Positions 46,400 to 55,841 of a DNA stretch of 64,000 bases are shown one piece after another (position 1 is the first letter of the stretch; each line of letters opens with the position of its first letter). The DNA is from Isochrysis galbana (Eukaryota; Haptophyta; Isochrysidales; Isochrysidaceae): positions 4,037,087 through 4,101,086 of the forward strand of contig CM030934.1 in NCBI GenBank assembly GCA_018136815.1. The letters run 5' to 3'. The translations under genes and the position numbers were made by a program. Under the pieces are notes generated by a model that was given only the letters and a program-made list of their open reading frames with translations, ran no database searches and was not told the DNA's origin.

Positions 46400-47380
46400 T
46401 CACAAGTGGCCCGCAGCGGGGAGATTTCCCCTTTTATGATCGCAAAGTAGTTTTATGATTTTCCAACTAAGTTTATACTTCGTCGCGATGGAGCGCGCCG
46501 GCGCGACTCCCCTCTTCTCCGGACCTCCCGCCGAGGACACGTGGGCAAATGGGACTTCCTTGTATGTCAGGACTGGTGGTGTGCGATATCCACCAGGAAC
46601 ATAATACTTCACAATGTATGCTGAGCATGTCACTTTGTGTACAGTGACCTCTCTGATCATGAAGCGCTTGGCCTTGGCAGCCAATGAGGTTGGCTCCTGC
46701 CCAGGTTTGCACTTGTAGAGAAGCACATCTCCTGGGACATACCTCTTCAGCTTGCCCCCTTCTGACTTAAATTTGGAGAGAAGCTTTGCTGAAGCATGGA
46801 AAAGTGTCCATTGTTTAACCGCATTCAACAAAGTAGTCCTGCACCCCATGAAGAAAGAGTACAAAGGAGGGGAGGATGGGCTGCTGCAACCTGAGGTAGA
46901 GCAGTGAGACACATAGCGGCCATCCCAAGAGATGCGCACACCATGCTCCAGCTTGATTGCAACTCCATGTGTAGTGAAGAGCAAATACCAATCCTCTGGA
47001 CCTGCTTCACCTGACTCAGTCCCCCATACAGCAATGCATGGGAATGCATCGTAGGTGTCCAAGTGCCTATAATTAGTGAGGTTGCACGAAGCTACAACAG
47101 TCCAATTGGTTATAGGAACATCTTCACCCAAGGAGTTCTGAATAGTGTGAAACACAGCACCATGATTCCTGAAAAGCACATCTGAAAAGCATGCAAAAGG
47201 ACAAGTCTTAGTGTGATAGTGTGGATAGAATGGGATTGGCAAGGGGGGTGAGTACGTGCATACATCTTTTTGAATGTGATTGTGCCACACAGACAGGTCG
47301 TGATGGAAGTGCTCTGATGACCACTCCCACCACCACAAGATGGGCTCATCTCTGCATCGGTGTGAGTGGAAAGCCCTCAT
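46400..47380 (-). CDS. Unidentified ORF, AT-richer island
   Basis: 326 residues from the first ATG; the frame stays open a little further upstream. Composition is not low-complexity: many Trp, Cys, His and aromatic residues (WWWEWSSEHFHHDLSVWHNH; VRISWDGRYVSHCSTSG), then a basic C-terminal half (KRYVPGDVLLYKCKPGQEP; VTCSAYIVKYYVPGGYRTPP). The 'VPGDVLLYK' to 'YYVPGG' stretch looks like a small beta-barrel, as seen at the C-terminus of some integrases, but I cannot assign a family. GC content is clearly lower than in flanking genes, and R1 repeats lie on both sides, so an unclassified mobile element or a recent transfer is plausible. No introns apparent. Confidence 0.4.
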   Translation of the reverse strand: MRAFHSHRCRDEPILWWWEWSSEHFHHDLSVWHNHIQKDVCTYSPPLPIPFYPHYHTKTCPFACFSDVLFRNHGAVFHTIQNSLGEDVPITNWTVVASCNLTNYRHLDTYDAFPCIAVWGTESGEAGPEDWYLLFTTHGVAIKLEHGVRISWDGRYVSHCSTSGCSSPSSPPLYSFFMGCRTTLLNAVKQWTLFHASAKLLSKFKSEGGKLKRYVPGDVLLYKCKPGQEPTSLAAKAKRFMIREVTVHKVTCSAYIVKYYVPGGYRTPPVLTYKEVPFAHVSSAGGPEKRGVAPARSIATKYKLSWKIIKLLCDHKRGNLPAAGHL

Positions 47381-47794
47381 CCATAGACCCAGCAGAGGCT
47401 CATAGCATGCTAGGTTCTGTCAGGTTCTCCACCCACACCTTCAGCACACGTAAGATGGCCAAAGCAGACAAGCAGTGCAAACACAAAGAGGCACTTAGTG
47501 GAAGGGACATCTCACCATCAAACATGTACTTGCATTCAGGTGTACAATTGTTAAGAATAGAACAAAATGAATCTTTTTGTCTCTTCCTCTTTTCACCCGC
47601 ATTGCCCTGTGTGCACAAGGCATCACAAGGGGTGAGGGTGTGTGCAGAATGGGAGAACCTCCCTCCCTCCCTCCCTCCCTCCCTCCCTCCCTCTCTCCCT
47701 CTCCCCCTCCCCTCCCCTCCTCCCCCCCTCCCCCTCCCACAACTCACCTTCCCTCCCCTCCCCTCCTCCCCCCCCTCCCCCTCCCACAACTCAC

Positions 47795-48445
47795 CTTCGG
47801 GACGAAGTTGACCACGCAGCCATGCTGCACCTGTGCCCCACCAGACGCCATCACGCCGATCTCCTCGTCTTGGTCGCGGCATGCCTTGTTAGCCTGTGTA
47901 GACAGGAGGGTTGGGGTGGGGAGCGGGGGGAGAGGCAAAGCGCAGGGCCCGCTTGTGCTGGCACATACCTGTGTGATGTGCTTTGCGGCAGCGATGCAAT
48001 TCTTCGGCTTGAGGTCGAACTCGTCCGGATAGTGGACCACGATCCGCGAGGTGTGATGGTGCCCAAAAAGTGATGAGGGTGATGGCGGTGATGTGCCCCG
48101 CAGCTCGCTCTCCATGTGCATGATCTCCGTGTGCGCCACGCCGCGCGTCGGTCGTCGGACCACCGTCTGGAAGTTGTCGGCGATACGGAAGCCATACAGG
48201 TTGTCGACGTACAGTCCTGTCCAGCGCCCAGCGCGGGCGCTTGGCGCCGGGGACAGGTTGGGAGCTGGGAGTCGCAGGGCATGGGGGCAAAGCCTGCGGC
48301 AGTGTGCACGGCATTGGGGCGCACGGGTGTGAGCAGCAGGCGGAAGACTCTCGCCATGCTGCGCCGGTGAGGCGGGAGCGCGTGGGGGGGGGCTGCTGCG
48401 GCGCGGGGGGGGGGGGGACAGTTGGTTGCGAAGGAGGGAAATCAT
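47795..48445 (-). CDS. Unidentified spliced gene, two exons visible
   Basis: Exon A ends at 47969 with a canonical donor (CAG|GTATGT); exon B is 47893-47795 (33 codons, acceptor TACACAG, donor AAG|GTGAGT), both phase 0. Exon A encodes 'GRWTGLYVDNLYGFRIADNF', 'VVRRPTRGVAHTEIMHMESE', 'RIVVHYPDEFDLKPKNCIAA' and ends 'AKHITQ'; exon B ends 'GCVVNFVPK'. The start is unresolved: the conserved frame opens at 48445, while an ATG in another frame (MARVFRLLLTPVRPNAVHT, 48357) resembles a mitochondrial targeting peptide. Downstream exons were not identified. I do not recognise the family; the splice sites and phase make it a real gene. Confidence 0.55.
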
Positions 48446-48789
48446 AAAAGTAGTTTTATGATTTTTTAAATAGTGTCGTTACTTACCAGTCCCAACCCAG
48501 GGACCGGGCCAAGTTGCGCACCCTTAGGTGCCAACCATCGTTGTAGTGGTGCAATTCTTGCGCGTAAAGGATATGGATTCCTCCCCTAATCTCGCTTGCG
48601 CTAGAGTAGACGCTAGTTTGTGTTTCGCTCCATTCAAATTGTGCCGTAAATATGTGAAATATGTACGAAAATGTAACGATACGTAATCCGGAAAAGTTGA
48701 CCCAAATATGTAGTTCAATATGTCACATATTTTTACCTAGCCCTACCCCCTCTCTCCCTCTCTCCGTTCTCCTCCAGACCTCTGTCCCT
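48446..48789. other. Intergenic, nothing recognisable
   Basis: AT-richer sequence (48560-48730) between the unidentified gene and R1 copy d. Confidence 0.35.
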
Positions 48790-49222
48790 GCGGCGCGTCG
48801 GCGCGTCGCCATGCGGCGCGCCACGGCCTGCTCTCAGAGGCTGGGGGCTCCCAGAGGGCCAGCTAGGGTAGCTCCAGGGGCAGTGGAGGCTCGGGCTCAG
48901 CCCCTAGCCCCCCCTGCCTCTCCCACGCTTGCCTCGCTGGCCCTGTGGCCCTGGGAGCTGGGAGCCGCCCGAAGTCTTCTGTGTGCCTGGCGACCAGGGA
49001 TGGGGGGGGGGGTCAGCTCGAGGGCAGGCCCATGCTGGGCGTGGGAGTGCGAGTCACGGCCCGCGCCCACTAGGGGTCTGGGCCAGGCGTGTTGATTGGC
49101 CCAGCCCCTGCCAGAGGGCAGGGGCTGGGGTGCTGGGGTTGAGTGTACGGGCCCACCCCGGGGGTTGTCCGCGATGGAGATAGGGGGGCGCGAGGCCCCC
49201 ATTGAACCCCACTTATAAAAGT
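48790..49222 (+). repeat. R1 dispersed repeat, copy d
   Basis: Longest well-preserved copy. It runs from GCGGCGCGCCACGGCC through the GGGGCAGTGGAGGC block, the CAGCCCCTGCC / GGCAGGGGCTG hairpin and the GGGGGGCGCGAGGCCCCC hairpin to CACTTATAAAAGTAG. Confidence 0.8.
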
Positions 49223-49706
49223 AGATTCAGTACATGGTCTTTTATTTATAGCTAGCGGTAGTCAGTAGTAGGCGCTTGAACAATCTCCCATTTTTGTTTT
49301 TTTTGACCTTTATTGTGACAATAGCGTTGGAGGAAGGGCAAGATAGTAGCAGTGTAGGCGTCTTCAAGAGTATAGGTGATAGACGATTACGCCCGCGCGG
49401 GGGTTGTTCCTCATGCCAACCCGGTAGAAACTTAGTTCGCCCTATTATTTAAGAAATAGGTTGTTTTAGGACTTGCACTAGCGCCCACGCACGCCCACCT
49501 TAGAACCGTCTCTGCTCGCGGTCCTCAAAGAATTTTCCATGCTCCTATGGCCGAGGGATAAACGGCCATCTGAACAGAGCGCCACAACTTCATCTTGCCC
49601 GAATGGCCGTTCCGGCTCGCGTGGCCTCGAAGATCATTTACCTTGCCCCTGCGTCATGTGCCACAAGCGTGGTGGCGTCTCAATCCTGGACATTCCAACA
49701 TTCTAC
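49223..49706. other. Intergenic downstream of USP5
   Basis: No gene or structured RNA recognised. Confidence 0.4.
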
Positions 49707-52700
49707 TCATGCGTCACGCCGACGGAAGAAGTACATGTAGCCAAGGTCTAGTGGCGTAGCCTCTGAAGCAGCCACCTTGCGGTCGTTGTGCAGAACCCAT
49801 CGACCCTCCTTCTTGATATGGCACACGTAGTGGCCGCAGGAGGTATTGGAACCCATATGCGAGACAAATCCGAGAAGGTCGTAAATACCGGGCCCGTCAT
49901 CGCCTTCCGTCTCGCCGCTGCCATCACCAGCCTTGACATTCGCAACCTCTCCCAGGGTGGCAGCGACAGCGCTCTCAAGATCATCCGAATGAGAGAAGAG
50001 CCAATCAGCTGCACGTTCGATGGATCCTCCCGTCGCCGCCAGGGCGCCCGTCGCGTGCCGCTCACTAAAGCCCATCGCGCCTAGCATCGCAACCGCCTCA
50101 GGATCGGCACCGCCACTGCTACTGTGGCTGGTGGTCGCAGCCGCTCCGGGCGGAGGTAGGGGCTCATTAAAATCAGCGTCCTCCATGTGCGCAAAGACCC
50201 ATTCCGTCGCAGCTTCAGCACTAGAATTGGAGACAGCGAGGGCTGCCCGTTTCGAGCCGTTCTCTGAGAAGCCCATGGATACCAACTGCGCAACGATGGC
50301 ATCATCTGGCGTAGGCGCCGCTGCCATGGGTGCAGTGGGCACCTCGGCCTCGGCAGCTTCTTCGGGAAGAGCCTCTTCGCCAGGCAGCATGCCGGTCGAA
50401 CGGTGGGCCTCCAAATCAAGCACTTCAGGCACAGGCACAGAGGCCACAATCTTTTTGGCGACCCAGTCCGTGTCCACATAGTAGCTTCCAATCGATGGCA
50501 GAAATTGCGGCGGGGCAAAATGGGGTGTCAGCTGTAGGCAAACGCGCAGCCGTGCCTGAGGCAAGCTGGCTGAGGCGACTGAGACCTCGTGACAAAGCAA
50601 TCAGTCTCCCGTTCAAAACTCGGGTCGCATGCGCCATGTCCTCGCAAAAGAGGCATCTCGGCGCTGCACGCAGCCCCCGCGAGCGCCCCGAGTGCTCCTA
50701 CTTACCGGCGGAGGTGGACAACAAGCATCTTAGGGAACGTCGCAAAGCGCGTTGTCTTGATGGCATTTTTCTGACCTCGGAATGACTCGAGCGGCTCGGC
50801 CGCGAAGTAGCGTTCGAGGCACGTGGAGAAGGGAACAAGGGGCACGACGGGCTCAGGCGCGTCCGCCGGCGTTGGGTCGCCGAGCCGTTGGCGTTTGTCC
50901 TCTATCTCGCGGTACGCTGCCACCTCGGCTTGGTTCGATGCGAGCTCGATCGGGATCTGTAGGACGGTATAGGAGAGCAGTCGATGAGAGAGGCATGGAC
51001 ACAAGTCCGAGTCAACAACAGCCGCTCGCTCTCCCCTCTCCTTCCCTCTCCCCCCCCCCCCCTGCAAAGCCACAACTCGCCGCACCTGCAATGAGATGGA
51101 TCGCTGCGAGGGCACCTTCTTGTAAGCCACCCGTCCAGACACCTCGTACCGCTCCTCCAGTGCAAACCCGAAGAGGCCAGCCAGAGATTTGAAGCCCTCG
51201 CCGATCCGCGCTGCTCCCGCACGCTCTGCTCGTGCGAGGGACTCCAAAAAGTGCTGGTAATACTCAAACGCGTCCTGCTGACGCGCAGACGAGAATTCCT
51301 GGTGGGATCGACCCAGCAGCACCTTGAGCATGCGAGGTGGCACCGCAGCGTCGGTGGCTGCCTCGCCATCAGGCGTGGGCTCTGCGCCATCTCCGCCTGG
51401 GATGTAGCGAGAACCAAGCAGGGCCGTAGCGAGCTTGGAGAGCTGTGTAAGGAGATCGGCTGTCGGATCGGAGGGCGCCGAGGCAAAGATAGAGGCGGCG
51501 GCGGAGGAGAGGACGCTGAACTCAGGGACGGCGAACAGAATCTACAATGCAGGGGTGATTGATGGGCTCCCTAATCGCGGACACGTGAGTCCAGCGATGG
51601 GCGGCGAGACGCATGATGCAGGCGCCTTTTATGTGACGTTAACTAGTCTAGTAGTCGGGCCACCGCGCGTTTCACCTGCAGGACCGAGTTGATGTAGCAC
51701 GAGTTCCCGAGGTTGTTGAGGCCAAGGTAACCTTGGGCCAGGATGGGCGTGAGGCTCTTGCCCGCCTCGGTGATTTTATCGAGCTCAAGCTTCTCGTTGG
51801 CGCGAATGTTCATCTCTGAGACGGACTCCACCGTCTTTTCCATCTTCATGATGTCGATGCCCCAGTGAGCGAGATGTTCCGCGAGTTTTGGATCTGTCAC
51901 CTCGGTGTCCTCATCATCAGCATACGAATACACGTCGGCGCCGTGTGGCGTGATTGTGCCCAGCTTGACGACGAGAGGAAAACCCGTTGGTGGGAAGTTT
52001 TCCTTGGTCTCACGATAGTGGTCGAGCGCACCGTTTGACCCGCCCGAGCCATCCCACTGCCGTCGCCCGGAACCGATGTGGCCGTCAGAAAGGTTGAGCC
52101 AGAGGTTTTCCGTCATGCCTACCGCGGGGACGAGCCAAAGGGAGTAAGTAGAGAGTAAAGGTAGCTAAGCGGCACACGCGAAGCGTTCACGTGCAGGGTT
52201 GCCAAAGGCGCGCACGGCCCACAACTCTCACTCACCTGATTCCTCGCAGATCCACGTCGAAGAGTCGGGAGATATGGTCTTATGCGCAGGGAGCTGGATG
52301 AGTTCCTCGGCATACTTGGATGGCTTGACCTCTGCCTCCCAGGCAACTGCTGCTTCTTTGGCCTCAGCGTTGGCGCCCGTGTGCGTTAGCACGGCTGAGG
52401 CGCACTGTGAGACGAGTGTCGGCAGCTCATCGCACGGCAGGGGTATGCGCTCGCCGTCGGGCATGAGAACGAGCGCCGTCTCCTTAACCTCGTCGTACTG
52501 CGGCTCGTCCACCTGAAAGCCTCCCTCGACACCGATGGCCATCTTGGTCGGCGGCGCACCCTCCGCCTGCTCCCCCATTGGTTTTAGCACTCTCTTGAGC
52601 TGCAGGTGGAGGTAGAGCGCGTCGCCGGTGCGGAGCGAGTCCGCCTGCACGTGCTGGGCGCCAAAGCCGAGGAATGAGCGCAGAGAGACGTATAGTCCGC

Positions 52701-52827
52701 CCGGAGAGAGCGGAGTGTCGAACGAGAAGACACACTCGTCATTATACACCTTGTCATAAGCGGTGGGTGGGCGGAGGCCACGCATCGCCTGGCGCACGCG
52801 CTCCAGCGTCAACTCGCTCACACTCAT
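49707..52827 (-). CDS. USP5: Ubiquitin carboxyl-terminal hydrolase 5 (isopeptidase T)
   Basis: Five exons: 52827-52236, 52118-51676, 51541-51086, 50956-50706, 50484-49707. All have GT-AG introns (117, 134, 129 and 221 bp), giving 839 residues (human 858). USP5 disassembles unanchored polyubiquitin. The order is an N-terminal cryptic UBP region ('DECVFSFDTPLSPGGLYVSL'), ZnF-UBP ('TENLWLNLSDG', 'GSGRRQWDGSGG'), Cys box with Cys338 ('LGLNNLGNSCYINSVLQ'), 'RQQDAFEYYQHFLE', two UBA domains ('VAQLVSMGFSENGSKRAAL' and 'AMLGAMGFSERHATGAL') and His box ('NTSCGHYVCHIKKEGRWVL', ending 'GYMYFFRRRDA'). Three of the four zinc ligands of the ZnF-UBP are replaced, whereas the ubiquitin-tail pocket residues look conserved. 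The last acceptor (GGAAG|C) was chosen because it restores 'RRYYVDTDWVAKKI', aligning with human KKFTFGLDWVPKKL. Confidence 0.95.
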
Positions 52828-52854
52828 GCCTGTCAAGCCGAAGCGGCTGCGGGT

Positions 52855-53025
52855 GGCGTAGGGAGCTAGAGAGGGGGGAAGGGAGAGGGGGGGGAGAGAC
52901 AGAGATCGGGAGGGGAGAGAGAGCGGGCGGGAAGGAGGCGGGGTGGCTGCGGATGCGCGCGTGCGCGGCGGAGGGCGGGGGGGGAGTGGGGGAGGGGGAG
53001 TGGGGGGGGGGGGGGGGGGCGGCTG
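52855..53025. promoter_or_regulatory. CT/C-rich tract upstream of USP5
   Basis: Pyrimidine-rich on the sense strand, starting within about 30 bp of the ATG, with a C-run at 53003-53020. Matches the arrangement at other genes here. Confidence 0.5.
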
Positions 53026-54229
53026 GCCGCAGAGCATCTATCTATGTACTAGTCTACAATTCTATATGATATACTCTCGACCCTCTCTCTCTCTCTATTG
53101 TACTCTATGTCTGAATGACTTTTTATTGTAGGCTGTATAGACTGTCGTCTGGAAAGTCCCGTCCGTTGCCCTATTCCTATTCCCCCGTTGCTCAGAGACC
53201 AAAGCGTAGCGCACATGGGCCTCAACCCGGGAAACCGAAGACGAGGGAAGAGGGAAGCAAGGGTGGAAGGGAGCGGGAAGGACCATGGTCATGGGGCGGA
53301 GAGGGTGTTGGCGTGGGTGGTGCTGTAGCCGTAGCGTGTAGGGCCCCGTGGCCCCGTGTCCGAAATGCAGAAATGGTAGGCAGTAGGCAGTGCGGCGTAC
53401 GGCCGTAGGTAAGGTGGTAGCGTGGTAATCCGATTGTATGGTAGGAGAGCAAAATATTAATTTTTTTTTGCCTACCATCCGCGTGCGCAGCCGCACTCCA
53501 GTCCGCGCCCCTTCCAGTCCGTGCAGGGGAAGGGAGAGTCGCATTATTGTTAGAGAATCACTTTCACTTGTGCAAGCTGCAAGCTAGCATAAGCATAGAT
53601 AGATAGAGATAGAGATAGACAAACTTCAAACCCAGGTTGTGTCGGAGTTCGGAGTTTGAAACCAAAACCAAAAACTTAAAACTTCTCAAACTTCATTGTT
53701 GGCCCTTGGCCCAAGCTTCAACATACCCCCATCTCCATCTTCCATCTTGCACCGCAGGCCGCTAGTAGCTGGGCATTCTGTCGCAGGCCCGCTAGCCGCC
53801 AGGCTGTCGCGCTCATGTCAATAACTATGCTGATGATGACCTAGCCGCTGCCCTAATTCTAACACCCCACACAAAGATCGAAGATTCTTAGCTAAACCTT
53901 NNNNNNNNNNNNNNNNNNNNNNNNNNNNNNNNNNNNNNNNNNNNNNNNNNNNNNNNNNNNNNNNNNNNNNNNNNNNNNNNNNNNNNNNNNNNNNNNNNNN
54001 AGCACTGTTGGTTTGCATGTGCTTGTGCTAGTGCACGTATGGAGTGTCGTGCTTGTGCGCAATAGTACATTGTAAAACATCTAGAAGTACATGGCATTAC
54101 GGGCAACTGTTGCTTCTATTGCTGTTCATGACAGCCTTTGTGCTGGCGCGGAAAGGACAGGAAAGAATAAATATCGAGCAGGCGAAGGGTGTAGCGATAG
54201 AGCAAAGCGATGTGCAGTGGGAGTAGGCA
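53026..54229. other. Intergenic with gap
   Basis: AT-richer sequence with an (ATAG)n-like run at 53598-53620 and no supported gene. Includes the 100-N placeholder at 53901-54000. Confidence 0.5.
53901..54000. other. Assembly gap (100 N)
   Basis: Placeholder of unknown length. Confidence 0.99.
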
Positions 54230-54408
54230 TGTCGCATTCGCGAATCGACACTCCTTAGGCTTCGCTCTTCTCTTCGTTTGGTATTTATCGTTATAATTCT
54301 CTTGTTCTCATTCTCGGTCAAAAAACTTCGCGTGGACGCCTAGGATCTAGGGTTGTGGAGCGTTCTCTCTCTTTCTCCCGAAGATCACCTTTCTTCCTCC
54401 TAGGCGTA
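54230..54408 (+). repeat. R3 repeat, copy 1 (TGTCGCATTCGCGA end)
   Basis: Starts TGTCGCATTCGCGAATCGACA (itself nearly palindromic) and matches 58979-59166 with indels: GGTATTTATCGTTATAATTC, TTCTCGGTCA, GGGTTGTGGAGCG, CCTTTCTTCCTCC. TG-initial termini resemble an LTR or another element end. Sequence to about 54650 looks related but I found no second copy. Confidence 0.65.
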
Positions 54409-54969
54409 GGCGCCTCGCAAATAGGTTTAATTCGCTATCTCCCCCGCGTTTCTCTACCTGCTTCTGGGGGCAATCAGGTTTAATTTGCGACCTCTTCGTA
54501 TCTCTACCATAGGCACGTCACACTTCTGTCGTCTTATTCGGTAGGTCTCTTGGAATCCTGCGTCGCAAGATTGCCCCCTCCGCAGATTTCCTTCCCCCCC
54601 TAAACGACTTTTGATTGCCGTCTGTCGCATCCGCGGGGGGGAGTTGCTATGCTCGCGCGCCGCGTCCTGTATGTCGTGATTAGCTTTGTACTCATATTTA
54701 TAATAATAGTACCCTGAAGACTGGTTGAAAAAGAAAACATGCACCTCTGGGTGAAAAAAAACAATAACCTGGCCCTCTTTTGACGGAACGCGACTTCACA
54801 AGGGGTACCAAATGACCAATTGAAGGCAAACGACCTCGGCCTCGGGAATCGTGGCGGTCATTGCCATACAGCCCGGTCCCTGGTCCCTGGGGAATCGTGA
54901 ATCATTGGACACCCAGGAGCCAGGAGGGGGGGAAAATAGTGGTTGAAAAGCGTGAGTGACCGGCCTATA

Positions 54970-55246
54970 TGTCGGGTCGAGCGCAACCGGAGGGCTCTGA
55001 GCCACTCCGTCGCGAGCGGCACCGGTGGCTAGCGCGGCGCTTTGGCCCTCCTCCCCACCGGGGGTCGGGCGAATGAAATTCTGGGCTGGGTACTGGGTCG
55101 GGCAACCCCATTTGGGTGTTTGGACTGGGGACGAACGGTGAACGAATAGCGGTGGGGCGGCAAGGCGCTCCTAGCGGCGCCCTAGAGTGATGGATAGTAA
55201 GAGATTGTTAGACCTACAAAGAACTCTTCCCTCACTCAGGGAGGGA
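54970..55246 (-). repeat. Truncated A-type LTR (third copy)
   Basis: The last ~275 bp of the LTR, ending exactly at the CGACA terminus (54970), more diverged than the other two. An ~8-bp insertion (about 55087-55096) breaks the Gag N-terminal frame it carries. Fossil fragment. Confidence 0.85.
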
Positions 55247-55477
55247 CGTTGGTAACACTCATATGTGGGGAGGCAAGAAATCCTTCCGCCTTGCCGGGGG
55301 GGGAGGGGGCACGCTGCGCATCTGTTTGAAGCGAGAGTTGGTGTAGCCAGGGGATAAGAGCAGTGGATCAAGAAAGCCGCAGGCAACGAGGCACTGGCAC
55401 TGTAAAACGCATACACGCACTGCTAGCAACGCTGCCTTTGGAGACGATGGATACGAACAACAAGGGAGCCTACAGCC

Positions 55478-55645
55478 GGCGCATCGCATGCAAGTGCGGC
55501 AAGGCTTTTCACAATAGCTCCCAACCCCAATTCGGCAAAATTGCCAAAGATGGTAAGTAACTAGCTCATCGCATGCGAGTGCGGCAAGGCTTTTCACAGT
55601 AGCCCCCAACCCCAATTCGGCAAAACTTGCCAAAGATGGTGAAAT
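55478..55645 (+). repeat. Two-unit direct repeat (~85 bp)
   Basis: Both units contain 'GTGCGGCAAGGCTTTTCACA', 'CCCAACCCCAATTCGGCAAA' and 'TTGCCAAAGATGGT', with about 90% identity. The first has GGTAAGT-like sequence after it. Non-coding as far as seen. Confidence 0.8.
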
Positions 55646-55841
55646 TGAGAAGGCCGCTCCAAAAGGTATGATGTGACCGGGGACCATAGCGTTCAATCTT
55701 TAGAGGCATACTTGGGCATCACGGCAAGCATTCACGAGCGTCGAGGGGCGAAAGTTTGCTCTCCTTCTCAGGGCACCTCTTTCTCTTGATCCAGATCACT
55801 GGCACACACCTAATGAAGCGGCACACCGCTACAACGCAAAC

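Noticed and set aside
52674-53069. Gly/Arg-rich plus-strand ORF upstream of USP5
   Set aside because: Shadow of USP5 exon 1 and of its upstream pyrimidine tract.
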